Notes under the pieces: model-generated
Told to the model about the DNA's origin: nothing
What the model saw: the letters and a program-made list of their open reading frames with translations, nothing else
Databases searched by the model: none
Source: Candidula unifasciata
Taxonomy: Eukaryota > Mollusca > Gastropoda > Stylommatophora > Geomitridae
Length of the DNA: 64,000 bases
NCBI GenBank assembly: GCA_905116865.2
Contig: CAJHNH020000691.1
Location: 408,501 to 472,500 of the forward strand
Reading direction: 5' to 3'
Shown here: positions 32,419 through 43,189 of the stretch, one piece after another
Layout: every line of letters starts with the position of its first letter
How positions within the stretch are numbered: position 1 is the stretch's first letter
Made by a program: the position numbers and the translations under genes

Positions 32419-33175
32419 AGTGGTACCTTGCTGAACATACTTAATTTGTTCCTGATCCTTGGACATAAACCAAACAGGATGTATACCAAAGAAATTTTCC
32501 CATAAGAAATAAAGAGAGATTGATTAATCTGATCCAATAAAAATAATTCTTATGTTATATTTGCATATTTTACATTGATAGGGTTGATAAAATAATTGCA
32601 AAAACAGATAAACTAAATGAAAATTTAACCTCACTTTATCTTACCGAGCGAGTGCCTACAGGATGGTACTGAGAAGGGAAGAGGAGGAGATGCTATTTTT
32701 TGGAAGAAAAGCCTCCTTTATTAAATCTTCATAAATCTAAAATTCTGGTGTGTGTTGTTTTTGTTTTATTTTTGTTTGTTTTAGTCTCTTTCTACTTCTT
32801 GGACCTGGCTGAGGCTCATCAGGTTTGACCTTTACTAAGAATTTGTCCAAAGAACTTCTGTCTTCACCTCAGGATGTTTCAGAAATTTGACATTGTTGTG
32901 TCATTCCAGAAAATTCTGTTATTTCTTGTTTGGGGCTTTTTTTTGAGGAGATACTTCACTGCAAAGTCATTGACATCTGTCTGTGGCTTTGTCTTGAGAG
33001 AGTTAAACAAAGACAGCATGCAGTGTTGTGACTAATTTTGACCTATACAAGTTCTGGCATGTGTAGCATATTCCAAACAATGGTTGTATACCAAGCAAAA
33101 GTGTACACGTCCAAACATGATGTATACCAAGTTAATTTAATGTATATCAAAGTGAACGTTTTCCGGTGTATCACT
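32419..33175 (+). mobile_element. DNA-transposon-like element with CAGTG-type inverted ends
   Basis: The left end CAGTGGTACCTTGCTGAAC and the reverse of the right end (CAGTGATACACCGGAAAACG) share CAGTGRTACMYYG. Both flanks contain GTATACC-rich words and TTTTCCCATAAGAAATAA, a motif common near ends of such elements. The interior is shared with 17845-18365. No clear target duplication seen. Confidence 0.6.
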
Positions 33176-34080
33176 GAAATAACTATATAGTTTATACATT
33201 TTCATTTGTGTTCTTAGGACATAGCTTTTTTGCCCAGCTTACAACTCAAAATGCTTTTCATCATTTCTTTGTTTATTGCCTATATTTTAAAGCTAACATG
33301 TAAATTGGCCTGATTTTACATAAAGAATTCTTGTGAATAATTTTATATATATATTTTTTAATTGTATCAGTTATTGCTCCCCTAAACAAGTAAATTTATG
33401 TGGTAGATATATTTTGGAGTGGTTTTTAAATCCTGACAGAGTAAAGTGTTTCACATCTAGTCATAATAACTGAGTATGTTTTGTGAGGAGTAAATTGAAT
33501 AAATGCCTACATTTTAAAAATACACTTTGTGCTCTTCTTACTATTATAAAACATTACCATTTTAAAAACTTAAACACAAAAGATGATAATTGTCACCAGA
33601 AATTACTAAACCTAAATTTTAACTGAGGTATTGTTTTTTAAAATGTGACTGTTAAATGTCAGATAATAGTGCAGGATAATTTATTCTCATTAAGAAACCA
33701 CATGGCAGGCTCAAGGATCCAAGGATAGATTACACATATCTATAGCCAATGCAAATGGTTTAGAAAGTTTCCAGTAATGTCACACAAGATCAACAGAATG
33801 ATCTTGTAGAAGTCATACCCTGTCAAAGGGTGATAAATGTTCAGTTAACAACCGCATAGGCATTATCATCTGAATTTTATGAATAAACCAGTAGAGAGAT
33901 TTCAGTTATTCCTAACTGACTCAACAGGGAAAGACATGAAGTATTGGTAAAAAAAAAAAAAGAGTAAATTTAAAATGCTATTAGAAGCATTGGGTTTTAC
34001 GGTAGAAATAGTTCAAAAGTAAAAGGACAAATGTCTTTCCTTGACACTAATATGTTGTGACTAATATACATCAAATAACA
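33176..34080. other. AT-rich intergenic DNA, no recognised feature
   Basis: Contains AATAAA at 33498. No gene, splice pair or known repeat. Confidence 0.5.
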
Positions 34081-34084
34081 TGGA

Positions 34085-34390
34085 TCAGGAAGAGGAAAAA
34101 CATCGACATCCTGAACGAGCTTAACATCAAGGAGAACTGGCTCATAAACAGCATCCTGTCCTGAAAATTGAAGTATTTTGGCCACATCAAGCGCCATGGT
34201 AGTTGAAAAAGACAGTGATGGAAGGAACAGTTTGTGGAAGGCGAGGCAGGGGTCGACCACCGTGAAGATGGATACAGGACATTGAAGATGCATTGGCATT
34301 GAAAGCACATGGGCCGGAGGGCTGGCTAGAGAAAGGAATGCTTTCAGGTGTGCCTTGAAGAGAGCGAGGTTCTGTAAAGGACCTCCTAAT
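34085..34390 (+). mobile_element. LINE RT C-terminal fragment
   Basis: Reads RKNIDILNELNIKENWLINS, then LKYFGHIKRHG after a stop, matching 58275-58550 (LRYFGHFKRHGG). This is the K-Y-F-G-H-I-x-R box at the end of some non-LTR elements. Confidence 0.7.
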
Positions 34391-34394
34391 TGAT

Positions 34395-35270
34395 GATGAA
34401 TATACCAACCCTCAGTGGACTGCAGGTTACTTCGTAACCATTTTGTTGTGTCCCAATATAACTGTGCTATATGGCTGTACAGTCAAACAGGGTTCTGGGA
34501 TTTGTTGCTCAAAGGGATGTTCCCCTAGAAGCTAAGCACTTTAAGCAAGCAACAGTAGACAGTGACTTGTGCATATAAAGGATCGTTGTGCCACAAGACT
34601 GTCCAAAAACAAATCATCCGTGCTTTCCTTATCGAGAAGCAGAAGATTGTAGCCACATTTGTGAAGGCTCAAGAGGTCAGCAAGAAACACTGACAGTCTG
34701 TTGGCAGTTTTAAAAATACAGCTCAAAATACAACAGCCACTTTTACTGCACAGGAAACTTCATGGCACCCATTTTAAGGCAAGGTTGCTGGGAAAATCCC
34801 TGTTTTGAATCTGGACTAACATGACAACTGGGCCAGCAGGCAAGAGTGCTGGCTGCTGAACTACTGCAGTTCTAGCACAGATCATACTGAGTTGTTAAGT
34901 AGCATTAATACAAATGTTAAATTGAGGAGAGAAAATTATTACTTTATTTCTTCACTAGGGCAGGCTGATGAGAAATGTCTGTATTGCACATGTCCTGTGA
35001 AAACCACACGCTGCACAGCATACATGCCCTGCACACACTACACACATCCTACACACACACTACACATATACACACACAATAGACACATACATCTGTGTAC
35101 AAACGGAGGGAAATTAGATAGTGACATCCCCTTATAAATCTTTACCTTTGTAATTTTTGGGAAATCACTACCATTTGAACCCCAGCAGCACACTGGCAGT
35201 GATTGACAGGAATTGACATTTTAAAAGCAGGTACAGATTAAAGGAGTCTTTTCATTGAGTTTAAGACCTT
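34395..35270. other. Intergenic, unassigned, with a possible degraded SINE
   Basis: 34735-34880 has faint family A similarity on the minus strand. CA-rich words occur at 35025-35080. Nothing else recognised. Confidence 0.4.
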
Positions 35271-35274
35271 ATGT

Positions 35275-35475
35275 TAGCAGTCCCAAACTGTCAAGACCAG
35301 TAGGCTCTCAATGGGCCATATGGTCAGTATTATACCAACTGTCTATTCCCAGTAAAAATTTTCTGGCATCAATTGTTTAGGCTAAGAACCAGGTCATTAA
35401 AAAATTCTTTTACTGGGGATTTGAACTTAAGACCATCAGACTGAGAGGTAAACATGCTAGCCATTGCTCTTTTTC
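35275..35475 (-). mobile_element. Degenerate SINE family A copy, minus strand
   Basis: GACCAGTAGGCTCTCAATGG, GGTCAGTATTATACCAAC and GATTTGAACTTAAGACCATC (B box region) keep the order of family A. Confidence 0.55.
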
Positions 35476-35632
35476 AGCTCCAGAATTTGCTTACAGCAAA
35501 TAAAAAACGTTTCATGATACATTTTGAAATGGTGTACAGGAAAATATGAGAAAATTAAAGTTATAAATGAGATTATAGAAGCAAAACTACAAAAAATATT
35601 ATTTAAAAAATGATTCAACTGTAACTTAACAG

Positions 35633-36279
35633 CAGGAGTGCGCAAACTGGCCTGTGGACCAAAACTGGCCCTCGATATAATTTTTACTGGCCTGTGATGC
35701 TGGTGTATACTTACTGTATATTCTGACCCTTAAGCACACAAATAAGCAGAACACAAAAACAGCATTTGTATGCAGAAAGAGAAGAATCCAAATATCAACA
35801 TCCCAGAAAATGATAACCTAAACAGTGATAACCAAAAATTTTTGTTGCCAAATCTCTGATCCTGCCAGTGAAACACGTGTTGCGGACAAACTCAGATATT
35901 AGGAGAAAGTGTCTGTCTATGGACTTTGATAATAAAAAATAAGGCGATGACTGCTATTTTTATGTGGTCAGCCAGTTTATCAATAGAATGTGGCATCCCA
36001 CAAAAATATTATGTTAGGAGGAGAGTTGTTATGTTTATAATAGATTTTTCTGTATGGCCCATCAACAGGTTGGTAATTGTTTTTTTGGGGGGGCCATTCC
36101 CGGAAGAACTGCAATACCGGGCTGACCCGTGACGAGAGCGGAGCAAGCCCCGGGCATCTCATCTGGTTCCAAAAATCAGTTTAATATTATAGTGGCCCAA
36201 TGGACCACATATCAGATATTAACCCGATAAGTCTAAATTTGTTCCATTGATTTAAAATACAAAAAGTTGCCCATCTCTG
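35633..36279. mobile_element. 647-bp non-autonomous hAT element with 8-bp target duplication
   Basis: Begins CAGGAGTGCGCAAACTGG and ends CAAAAAGTTGCCCATCTCTG, whose reverse is CAGAGATGGGCAACTTTTTG: hAT-type CAG...GCAAACT inverted ends. Flanks are CTTAACAG (35625-35632) and CTTTACAG (36280-36287), 7 of 8 identical. No transposase frame. Confidence 0.85.
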
Positions 36280-36289
36280 CTTTACAGCC

Positions 36290-36625
36290 TTATTTGCCAT
36301 GAGCGTGGGTGTAAGGGGGGGGATAAAGAAAATGTATATGTTGTATTATATAATATTTCTTAACCAAAGAATGTTCTGCCAGTTGATTTGTGAAATAACG
36401 GAAATATTGTTTTTGTTTGCTACATAATTTGAACATGTCATATTTTGCTTGAATTGATTGCATCTAGTGGTGTAGTTTCAAAACTTTGCATGTGCCTGCT
36501 TGTTTTCTATGTAAACAAATTACTGAGTGATGATAAACCTGTTATATTTATACTATGTATATTGTAGAATTTTTTTGTTTAGAGTGCCATTGTACAATTT
36601 AAAAATGAGTTTTATTTTGATATTA
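36290..36625. other. AT-rich intergenic DNA, unassigned
   Basis: No recognised feature. Confidence 0.4.
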
Positions 36626-36629
36626 TAAA

Positions 36630-36880
36630 TAATAATGATAAAGGAGGTGGACTCACGGGACCGTGTTGTGTGGAAAGGGTATATCAGGAAGGGAATAAGA
36701 CTGAAGGAAGAAATGATTGCCGAAAGGATGAGAGCTGAGCATCTGAAAAGAAACAGATTAAACACAAATGTTGACAACAATGGCCCTGAAATCCCATGCT
36801 ATCTTTGTGGGAGACTTTTCTTGACATGGGCGGGTCTTGTTAGTCACACTCGCCATCGTCATGGGCTGTGAGTCTCATGC
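36630..36880 (+). mobile_element. LINE ORF2 C-terminus with CCHH zinc finger
   Basis: A 78-residue frame ends CYLCGRLFLTWAGLVSHTRH, a C-x2-C-x12-H-x3-4-H finger. It is preceded by a basic helix (EEMIAERMRAEHLKRNRLN). This arrangement is usual for the extreme C-terminus of many animal non-LTR elements, so I call it a LINE remnant rather than a zinc-finger gene. Confidence 0.6.
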
Positions 36881-37224
36881 CTTCTCATAGCGCAACATAA
36901 CACTATCGTCTGGAAAGATGGAAAGGTGCCAATGACGATAAAGGAGAAAAGGTATCTGACTGTCTTACGATGGTGTTATGATCGCTACGTGTGCCATATT
37001 AAGTGACGGATGAGACCCTCTGGTCATGTGACCCTGATGTTTTTGTTTAACCTTTAAGTGTTATATATTTTTAGGTGTTTGTGAAGACATTGTTGATATT
37101 ATTGTAAATTCATGTTATCTGTTGCATCTTGTTTGTGATAAAGACTCGATTACACTGCCTAGCTGACTGATATAATTTATGCTGAAAAAGATCTGCCATT
37201 CAGTTTAAGATTTGATACTTTTAA

Positions 37225-37580
37225 TGTAGACCATCATCATGTAGCAGGTCCTTTGCAGAACATCGCACTCATCAGTCTGCCTGAAAGAAACTTGGTCTCT
37301 CGTCAGTTCTCCCGCCTCATGTACTTTCACACTCAAGGAGTCACTTATATCCTGTGCCCATCTTCATGTCGGTCGGCCATGCCTCTCTTTCCTGGTACCA
37401 TGCCTTCTGCTATAATTTTTTCCAATCCATCTTCACTCTTGATATGACCAAAATATTTCAGCTTCCGAGAAAGGATGCTGTTTATTAGCTAATCTTCCTT
37501 GATGTTCAGATCTTTTAAGATGTCAGTATTTCTCATCTTCTTTGTCCAAGATATTCTGAGAATCTTTCTATAGCATTTTA
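37225..37580 (-). mobile_element. LINE 3' end, minus strand
   Basis: Tail side CATCATCATGTAGCAGGTC at the left, then CAGTTCTCCCGCCTCATGTA and TTTGTCCAAGATATTCTGAG (reverse of an R-I-S-W-T-K-K box). A shorter copy of the same element lies at 38225-38400. Confidence 0.65.
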
Positions 37581-37972
37581 GCTCAAAAGCCCCTATTCAA
37601 TGTAGACGAGTTGACAGAATAAGCACAGCTGGATTGGATATTTTTATTTAACAAGTTGGAAAACTCATGAAATGTAAAGTGCTTTTTACTGATATCCCCA
37701 AAAATCCTTATGACCAGACACTTTTAAAGTTTGTGAAAAATGACTTTCTGAACATCTTTGTCCAAGATATTCTGAGAATCTTTCTATAGCATTTCAGCTC
37801 AAAAGCCCCTATTCAATGTGGACGAGTTGGCAGAATAAGCACAGCTGGATTGGATATTTTTATTTAACAAGTTGGAAAACTCATGAAATGTAAAGTGCTT
37901 TTTACTGATATCCCCAAAAATCCTTAAGACCAGACACTTTTAAAGTTTGTGAAAAATGACTTTTTGAACATA
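37541..37972. repeat. 216-bp tandem duplication
   Basis: 37541-37756 is directly repeated at 37757-37972, with about five base differences by my count. The left edge lies inside the LINE fragment. Confidence 0.92.
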
Positions 37973-38224
37973 TTTCAAACAACAGACCAGATGGCAATTT
38001 ACAAAGCTTAATCACTGCAGTGGAAAATTAAAACTAAACATTAAAACAGATAGTTGTAAATAATGCAAACACATTCAAAATGTGAATACTGGCTGTGGTA
38101 ATTTTCTAACCTTGAGTTCTTGATATATTTATCTGACTGATTTTTATTTATATACCACAAGCACAAGCTGACTTTTGCAAACCATGGGGGAGGGGATCAA
38201 GTCTTATACTATTAATGATTATCA

Positions 38225-38400
38225 TCAGGTAGCAGGTCCTTTGCAGAAGGTGGCTGTCATCACTTTCTGCCTGAAATAAACTTGGTCCCTTGCCAGCTTT
38301 CCTACCTTGTGCACTTTCATGTCCAAGGAGTCATTTATATCCTGTACCCACCTTGGTGTTGGTCAGCCCCTACCTCTCCTTCCTTGTACCACTGTTTTTC
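38225..38400 (-). mobile_element. LINE 3' end, minus strand, second copy
   Basis: Shares AGGTAGCAGGTCCTTTGCAG, CTTTCATGTCCAAGGAGTCA and TATATCCTGTACCCACC with 37235-37370. Confidence 0.65.
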
Positions 38401-39150
38401 TTTTAATGGACTAATGAGGTGGGGAATTACACGACAGAGAAGATGGCACTATATTGAACACATTCTGAGATCAGAATATATATCTTAAATTGTGCTTGAA
38501 TTTTTGAGATATTTGTATAAGCTGTATTAAAAACTCTCTTGATTTTGTTTGGGTGGGGGAGAACTAAGATAAAAGCATAATGTAAATGAGAAAAAGTGTG
38601 CACAGAAAATAACAACACACAGCATGTAAAGTAAATGTACAGAAACAATTCAGAATAGATACAAATATCTTCTTACAAAACATGTATATGAAAAGTCTAT
38701 TTTTGTCCATTTAATAATATAACCTGGTGCCTTCCCTGTCAAGATGTATTACTGCATAATGCAACAAATTGCAGATATTTTAGCACAGGGAAATACATCC
38801 ATGCTCTCTTGAAATGTTGAACGCTTTTTCAGTAAACTTCTATTTACATCATTGCCATCATTCCATCCATTCTGAATTCAGAAATAATATTAATCTTGTA
38901 TTGCTGTGTGAATGTAACAAACAAACAGAACCTGAGTTTTACAGCATATTTTAAGCATTTCTGTCAAAATATTTTAGTTTTAGTACTAAGACATGAATAT
39001 AAACTTTTGTTTTATTGTGCTAGCAATGTATTTTAAAAGAAAAAGTTAATAAAAATGTGTTCTCAAATAATATTGTTTCATTTATTATACCAAAGGTTGG
39101 TGTTCATGATCCACGATTTTTTAGCATGCATGATTTGGCTGACTGTTTTT
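38401..39150. other. AT-rich intergenic DNA, no recognised feature
   Basis: Contains AATAAA at 39048. No gene, and no known repeat. Confidence 0.45.
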
Positions 39151-39161
39151 AATTAATCGAG

Positions 39162-39436
39162 CCCCCCGTGTGGGTTCCGGGACCCCATTGTGGGGAAACA
39201 AAAATAGACCCACTGCCTCCCCAAAAGCATGTCGTAAGAGTCGACTAATTGGGGAGCTTCCTTTGAAGTCGGAGTGCATCTGGAACCAACAGTCCGTATT
39301 CAAGAGAATGAAATCTGTAAAACTGATGCACATGCAACACTCAGGTTCTGGAGCAGGACTGCAGTTCAGTAGTGGACGAGCAACCAGAACTTTCCGCCAG
39401 AGTGTACAGCTGGTGAACGCGAAGAAGAAGAAGAAG
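39162..39436 (+). mobile_element. SINE family B reference copy, full length, with 11-bp target duplication
   Basis: Runs from GCCCCCCGTGTGGGTTCC through AATAGACCCACTGCCTCCCC, GTCGTAAGAGTCGACTAATT and CCAGAACTTTCCGCCAG to an AAGAAGAAGAAGA tail. AATTAATCGAG flanks both sides (39151-39161 and 39437-39447). This perfect duplication fixes the element's ends. It shares CAAGAGAATGA with the 12025-12309 copy. I do not recognise its family name. Confidence 0.93.
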
Positions 39437-39649
39437 AATTAATCGAGCAGCTCCAGGGCATAATGGCTAGTGAATGTGTTTCTTGATTCTAAAGTACTGG
39501 GATTCAATTTCTTGTGTGTTCACCTGTAAAAGAGTGATTGGCAAAGTGGTGTTACAGTTTACAGCGAGGGTATGATATCTGCATTTTGTAGGGGTCCAAG
39601 ACAACATATTTCAGCAAATCCCTAATTAGCCCTAAGTAGGTCATGTCAA

Positions 39650-39927
39650 GGGAGTCGCCGTGGCCAAGCGGCTAGACGCTCGCCGCGGATCGGAAGGTCG
39701 TGGGTTCGCTCCCTGGCGAAGCCGGACTTATTTAAAAAATGACCTTGGCTCCCAGGTCGACCCAGCTTTGAGTGGGTACCGGGTGCAGTCCCGGGAAAGT
39801 AAAGGCGGCCGGCGTGATGCTGACCACATCATACATCTTGTACCGATTGGTGTATAAAAATATAGGTCTAGCCCTATATGCCCTATACGCCTAAAGGCGT
39901 GGAAAAGGGTCCTTTACTTTTTTTTAC
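39650..39927 (+). mobile_element. SINE family A reference copy, full length, with 13-bp target duplication
   Basis: 278 bp with a tRNA-like head: A box TGGCCAAGCGG near 39661 and B box GGTTCGCTCC near 39703. Then come CTCCCAGGTCGACCCAGC, GTACCGGGTGCAGTCCCGGG, GTAAAGGCGGCCGGCGTGAT, and the end AAAAGGGTCCTTTACTTTTT. TAGGTCATGTCAA flanks both sides (39637-39649, 39928-39940). Perfect ends suggest a recent insertion. Confidence 0.94.
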
Positions 39928-39959
39928 TAGGTCATGTCAAAGTGCAGTCAGAACAAATC

Positions 39960-40540
39960 ATCCCTTTAAATATTTAGGCTCCTTTTAAGTGACGTAAGAT
40001 CTAGACCAGAAATTATCTCTAGCATTTCCCAGACAACATCAGTCCTTGTCAAATGGCAAATATTATGGAGAAAACATTTCGTATGAAACGAAGATGCGAC
40101 TGTTGAGAGCACTAGCTATTGGCACATTTCACGACTGTGAAACATGGATCTTAACGGCTGAACCGGAAAAGATGCACCCACTGGACATACAATCTTTCAG
40201 AAAAATTACTGGCATATCATACAGAGACCACATCGCAATATTCACTGTATAATTATATGCATACTGGCAACTATAAACCTTCTTTAACTACAGTTAAAAT
40301 GTGGAACACTTAATAGTACGGACAAGTTATAAGATCTTACGGCCTATCAAAAATACTACAGGGCTCAGTAGACAGTAAGAGAAGAAAAAAGCAGGTCACG
40401 AAAGAACTGGTTACAGAACTTGTCTGACTGGACAGCCCTTGGGTATGAAATAAAGTACATCGCACATGACCAACAAATGTGGAGGCAGCTGATCAGACAG
40501 GCAACAGCAACTGGTGACCCACACGGCTAGCAGTGTTACT
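39960..40540 (+). mobile_element. LINE RT C-terminal fragment
   Basis: Frame reads KMRLLRALAIGTFHDCETWI, then SFRKITGISYRDH, the ...C-E-T-W...F-R-K-I-x-G-I-S-Y-R-D-H box. It continues degraded to about 40530. Confidence 0.75.
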
Positions 40541-40897
40541 TCATCATCACCATCATCAGGTGCCTTGCCGACTGGCGTGGGCGATCATGCCTCTCCACAA
40601 GCTGCGATCTCCAGCAGCATGTATCAGTTCGTGTGCCGACACACCTCCATGCCTTGCAACAAGACTGTCAAGAATCTTCTCGTTGTCTTTCTCTATCCCT
40701 CCTTCCACAGATCTTTCCAGTGGTCACAACATGTTCTATTTTTCCTTTTCTCATAAGATGGCCGAAAAATGATGTCTCCTTCTGATGTCAGTGATAAGTT
40801 GTCTTCGGTCTCCCGCCTTTTTCAAAACCTCTTGGTTGCTCTTTTTGGCTGTCCAGGGTATTCTAAGCATTCTTCTGTAAAACCACATCTCTGAGGC
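40541..40897 (-). mobile_element. RTE-like LINE 3' end, minus strand
   Basis: (ATC)n tail at the left, then the reverse of the sequence at 54960-55310 (for example GTTCGTGTGCCGACACACCT, CACAACATGTTCTATTTTTC, TTGGCTGTCCAGGGTATTCT). Same RTE family as 54890-55330. Confidence 0.82.
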
Positions 40898-41155
40898 CTA
40901 TGGTGCCATTTCAATGGGTTGAAATTAATTATGTCCGTATTCAAGCTGTACGATAGACATGGCCAATAAGACACCTTTATTTGGAGGTGCCTGGTTGACC
41001 ATGTTCTTAGTGCACTTGTATTCATGACGAGGCGCAGACGCCGTCTGGAGGTTCAATTCCCGGCACGGTAACTATAACTTTCGATTTTTATGTTGTCTAG
41101 TGTGTTCTTCTATCTTTCTACTTCTTTCTATGAGTGCCGATCAATACACTTTCTG
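40898..41155 (+). mobile_element. tRNA-like repeat, uninterrupted copy
   Basis: Contains GAGGTTCAATTCCCGGCACG (B box-like). It corresponds to the element split by a SINE at 11838-12425, so this copy is the paralogous unoccupied site. Confidence 0.7.
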
Positions 41156-41430
41156 TTACTCGATTATTTCATAATATTTAACGGCCTCAAGGGTTCCCCC
41201 TCTGTTTATTTAAAGGAATGAGGCCTCAAGAAATTGTTTGGCCTGCCTACCGATTGTCCAGGATTCACAGCTGTGTGTTAGTTACTTACGGGGTGATAAT
41301 GATGATGCTAAGAAGGTAGTGGATACTTTAAAAAAAATTTGATTTCATTATTTTGTTGGGGAGGCGCTGTTTTGTAGTGGCTATCGAAAGGTCATGGGTT
41401 TAGGTCATGACATTGCTGGAAAAAAAAATG

Positions 41431-41526
41431 GGATTCTGGCCGCTGCTTTTTGCTGTCACCAAGACACATGCCAATGTGGCAAGGAAGAAAGGGCGATCCA
41501 AAACTATCATTGTCTTTCGTACCAGA
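41431..41526 (-). pseudogene. Inverted partial copy of the amine-oxidase signal-peptide exon
   Basis: On the minus strand, 96 bases match 49295-49390 with four differences and no indel by my count. They keep the frame (LVRKTMIVLDRPFFLATLAC, then VLVTAKSSGQNP). Homology stops before the donor end of that exon and is replaced by a poly(T)/SINE-like junction, so no splice donor follows. It lies about 7.8 kb left of the real exon, in the opposite orientation. Most likely a dead fragment; a remnant of a paralogous gene is possible. Confidence 0.85.
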
Positions 41527-41559
41527 ATTTTGAGTCGTAAAGCTATGATATAAGGAGAA

Positions 41560-41800
41560 CAATGGAAGTAGCAAAGGAAATGAAACAATGTCTTTGCATT
41601 GGAACCCACAGGGGCTTAGGAATAAAGGAAGGCAAAAAAAAAAAAAACCACATGGAGAAGAGAGCTGGAGAATGAAGTTAGAAAGATGGGGAGGACATGG
41701 GGAGAGCTCCATGCAATGGCGTGAGTTGGTTGAGGGCCTACGCTCCATTTGGGGGATAAAAAGGCAGAAGAAAAAGAGAAGAAAGCCAAAGAAAATGTTT
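41560..41800 (+). mobile_element. LINE 3' end (same family as 22160 and 51950)
   Basis: GGAACCCACAGGGGCTTAGG, GGAGAATGAAGTTAGAAAGA and a frame with MQWRELVEGLRSI, the W-x-x-L-V-E-x-L tail of SR2/RTE-like elements. Confidence 0.75.
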
Positions 41801-41814
41801 CGTCATGGGTAAAG

Positions 41815-41942
41815 TTCTGGAAAGTAAAGGTGGCCGGAGTGGTGTTGACCACATCACTCACCAAGTACCGATTGATCTAAAAAAAGATAGGTCTAGCTTT
41901 ATATACCCAATATGCCTGGAAAGGGCCCTTTACTTAGTTACT
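41815..41942 (+). mobile_element. SINE family A 3' half
   Basis: GAAAGTAAAGGTGGCCGGAG through GGGCCCTTTACTTA. The head is missing. Confidence 0.8.
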
Positions 41943-41969
41943 TGACTTCATGATTTGTGAACGGTTGTA

Positions 41970-42118
41970 TGAGAGGTCTGCATACAAATGAGTCAGACCT
42001 GTGAAACGGAGGTGCACGCAAAACTCAGTTTCTGGAACAGGACTAGAGTCCAGAAGTGGGGAAACAACCAAAACTTTTCACCGGAGTTTGCAGGCGGTGA
42101 ACGCCATGAAGAAGAAAA
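41970..42118 (+). mobile_element. SINE family B 3' half
   Basis: TCTGCATACAAATGAGTCAG, AGAGTCCAGAAGTGGGGAAA and GTTTGCAGGCGGTGAACGCC with a GAAGAAGAAA tail. A full copy follows directly. Confidence 0.82.
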
Positions 42119-42119
42119 C

Positions 42120-42401
42120 TTCCCCTGTGGGTTCCGGGGTCCCACTGTGAGGAAAACAGGAATAGACCCACTGCCTCCCCAACAAACATGTCGTGGTAGT
42201 CGACTAACTGGGCACTTCCTTCGAATTTGGAATGCATTTGCCCGAGCCGCAAGGAACAACCAGTAGCACACAAATAAGCCAGTAAAACGGATGTACACAC
42301 AAAACTTAAGCCCTGACACAAAGTCAAATTCTAAATGGACGAATAGCCTGGACTTTCTGTTGGAGCTTACAACTGGTGAACAAAGAAGATGAAGAAGATT
42401 C
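42120..42401 (+). mobile_element. SINE family B copy, full length
   Basis: CCCTGTGGGTTCCGGGGTCC head, AATAGACCCACTGCCTCCCC, AAATAAGCCAG and an AAGAAGATGAAGAAG tail. Tandem with 41970-42118. Confidence 0.88.
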
Positions 42402-42957
42402 CCAAAGACAACAGTGGGTACGCTGTAGCCAACCTTCATGGTTATGATGGCACATGATTTTTTGATTAAAAATTCATCAAAATCCTTATCCACAGAAGAC
42501 TGCAGAGTACAACGTAACACACTTGAACAAATATCTAGAAATCTCACGCACGGATCAACACAAATGTGTTCATGTGGTCTCAGATTTCGCATGTCCTTAT
42601 GTTCTATAATTTACAGTTACGCAGATGCTGGAGTTTTTTAAAGCGGCGAATTTCTTTGCTCATTGTCTGGCAAATAATTTCTGTACCCCTGAAAAATAGA
42701 ATACACAGTAATTGACTCAAGTGTTTGGAAATCAGTTCACATAAGCGGTGATGCGTTGTGATTATTTCGATAGCCTATTCCCCACTCAATTAAAACTGCA
42801 TAGACATATGCTGGAGATGACCACATGAGAGTGAAACACATGTAGTTTGATGTTTTGAAAAGTTGCCCTTACTTAGTTTGGCCAAGTTATTGTAAGCATG
42901 CTGACCCTCTGCTTTGAAACGGTGTCTGTTTTTAAAAAAAATATAACAAAGGATTAG
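42402..42957. other. Unassigned intergenic DNA
   Basis: A minus-strand frame runs through 42402-42592 (residues such as DKDFDEFLIKKSCAIITMKV) but continues into the SINE at 42120-42401. I recognise no domain or splice signals. Confidence 0.4.
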
Positions 42958-43188
42958 TTGCGTATCCTTTGCAGGACGCTGCAGAACCAACCCCATCAGC
43001 CCCTGGCTATTGTGTGGTTTCACTGGGCAAATTTACGACCAGTAGTTTGCCATTGCTTACTGGACGGTCGGCTCCCTGATACCACTGTCGAAACCAAGGC
43101 AAGGTATTTGGCCCGCAGCTGGGATCGAACCCGGTACCCCGGCATTACGAAGTGTTCGCATCGACTTAGCCACAGAGCCGACCATATA
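42958..43188 (-). mobile_element. SINE family C copy, minus strand
   Basis: TTGCAGGACGCTGCAGAACC, GTAGTTTGCCATTGCTTACT, GCTGGGATCGAACCCGGTAC (B box) and CTTAGCCACAGAGCCGAC (A box side). The best-preserved family C copy. Confidence 0.85.
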
Positions 43189-43189
43189 A

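Noticed and set aside
35980..36162. Minus-strand 60-codon frame
   Set aside because: Lies inside the hAT element at 35633-36279 and has no transposase similarity I can see.
36635..36871. 78-residue zinc-finger protein
   Set aside because: Single finger at the end of a basic helix fits the C-terminus of a LINE ORF2. No start context, introns or second finger.
41400..41609. Intact minus-strand amine-oxidase exon
   Set aside because: Homology ends before the splice donor and no downstream exons are visible on the minus strand.
41993..42592. 199-residue minus-strand frame
   Set aside because: Two thirds lie in a family B SINE. The remainder shows no recognised domain or splice sites.
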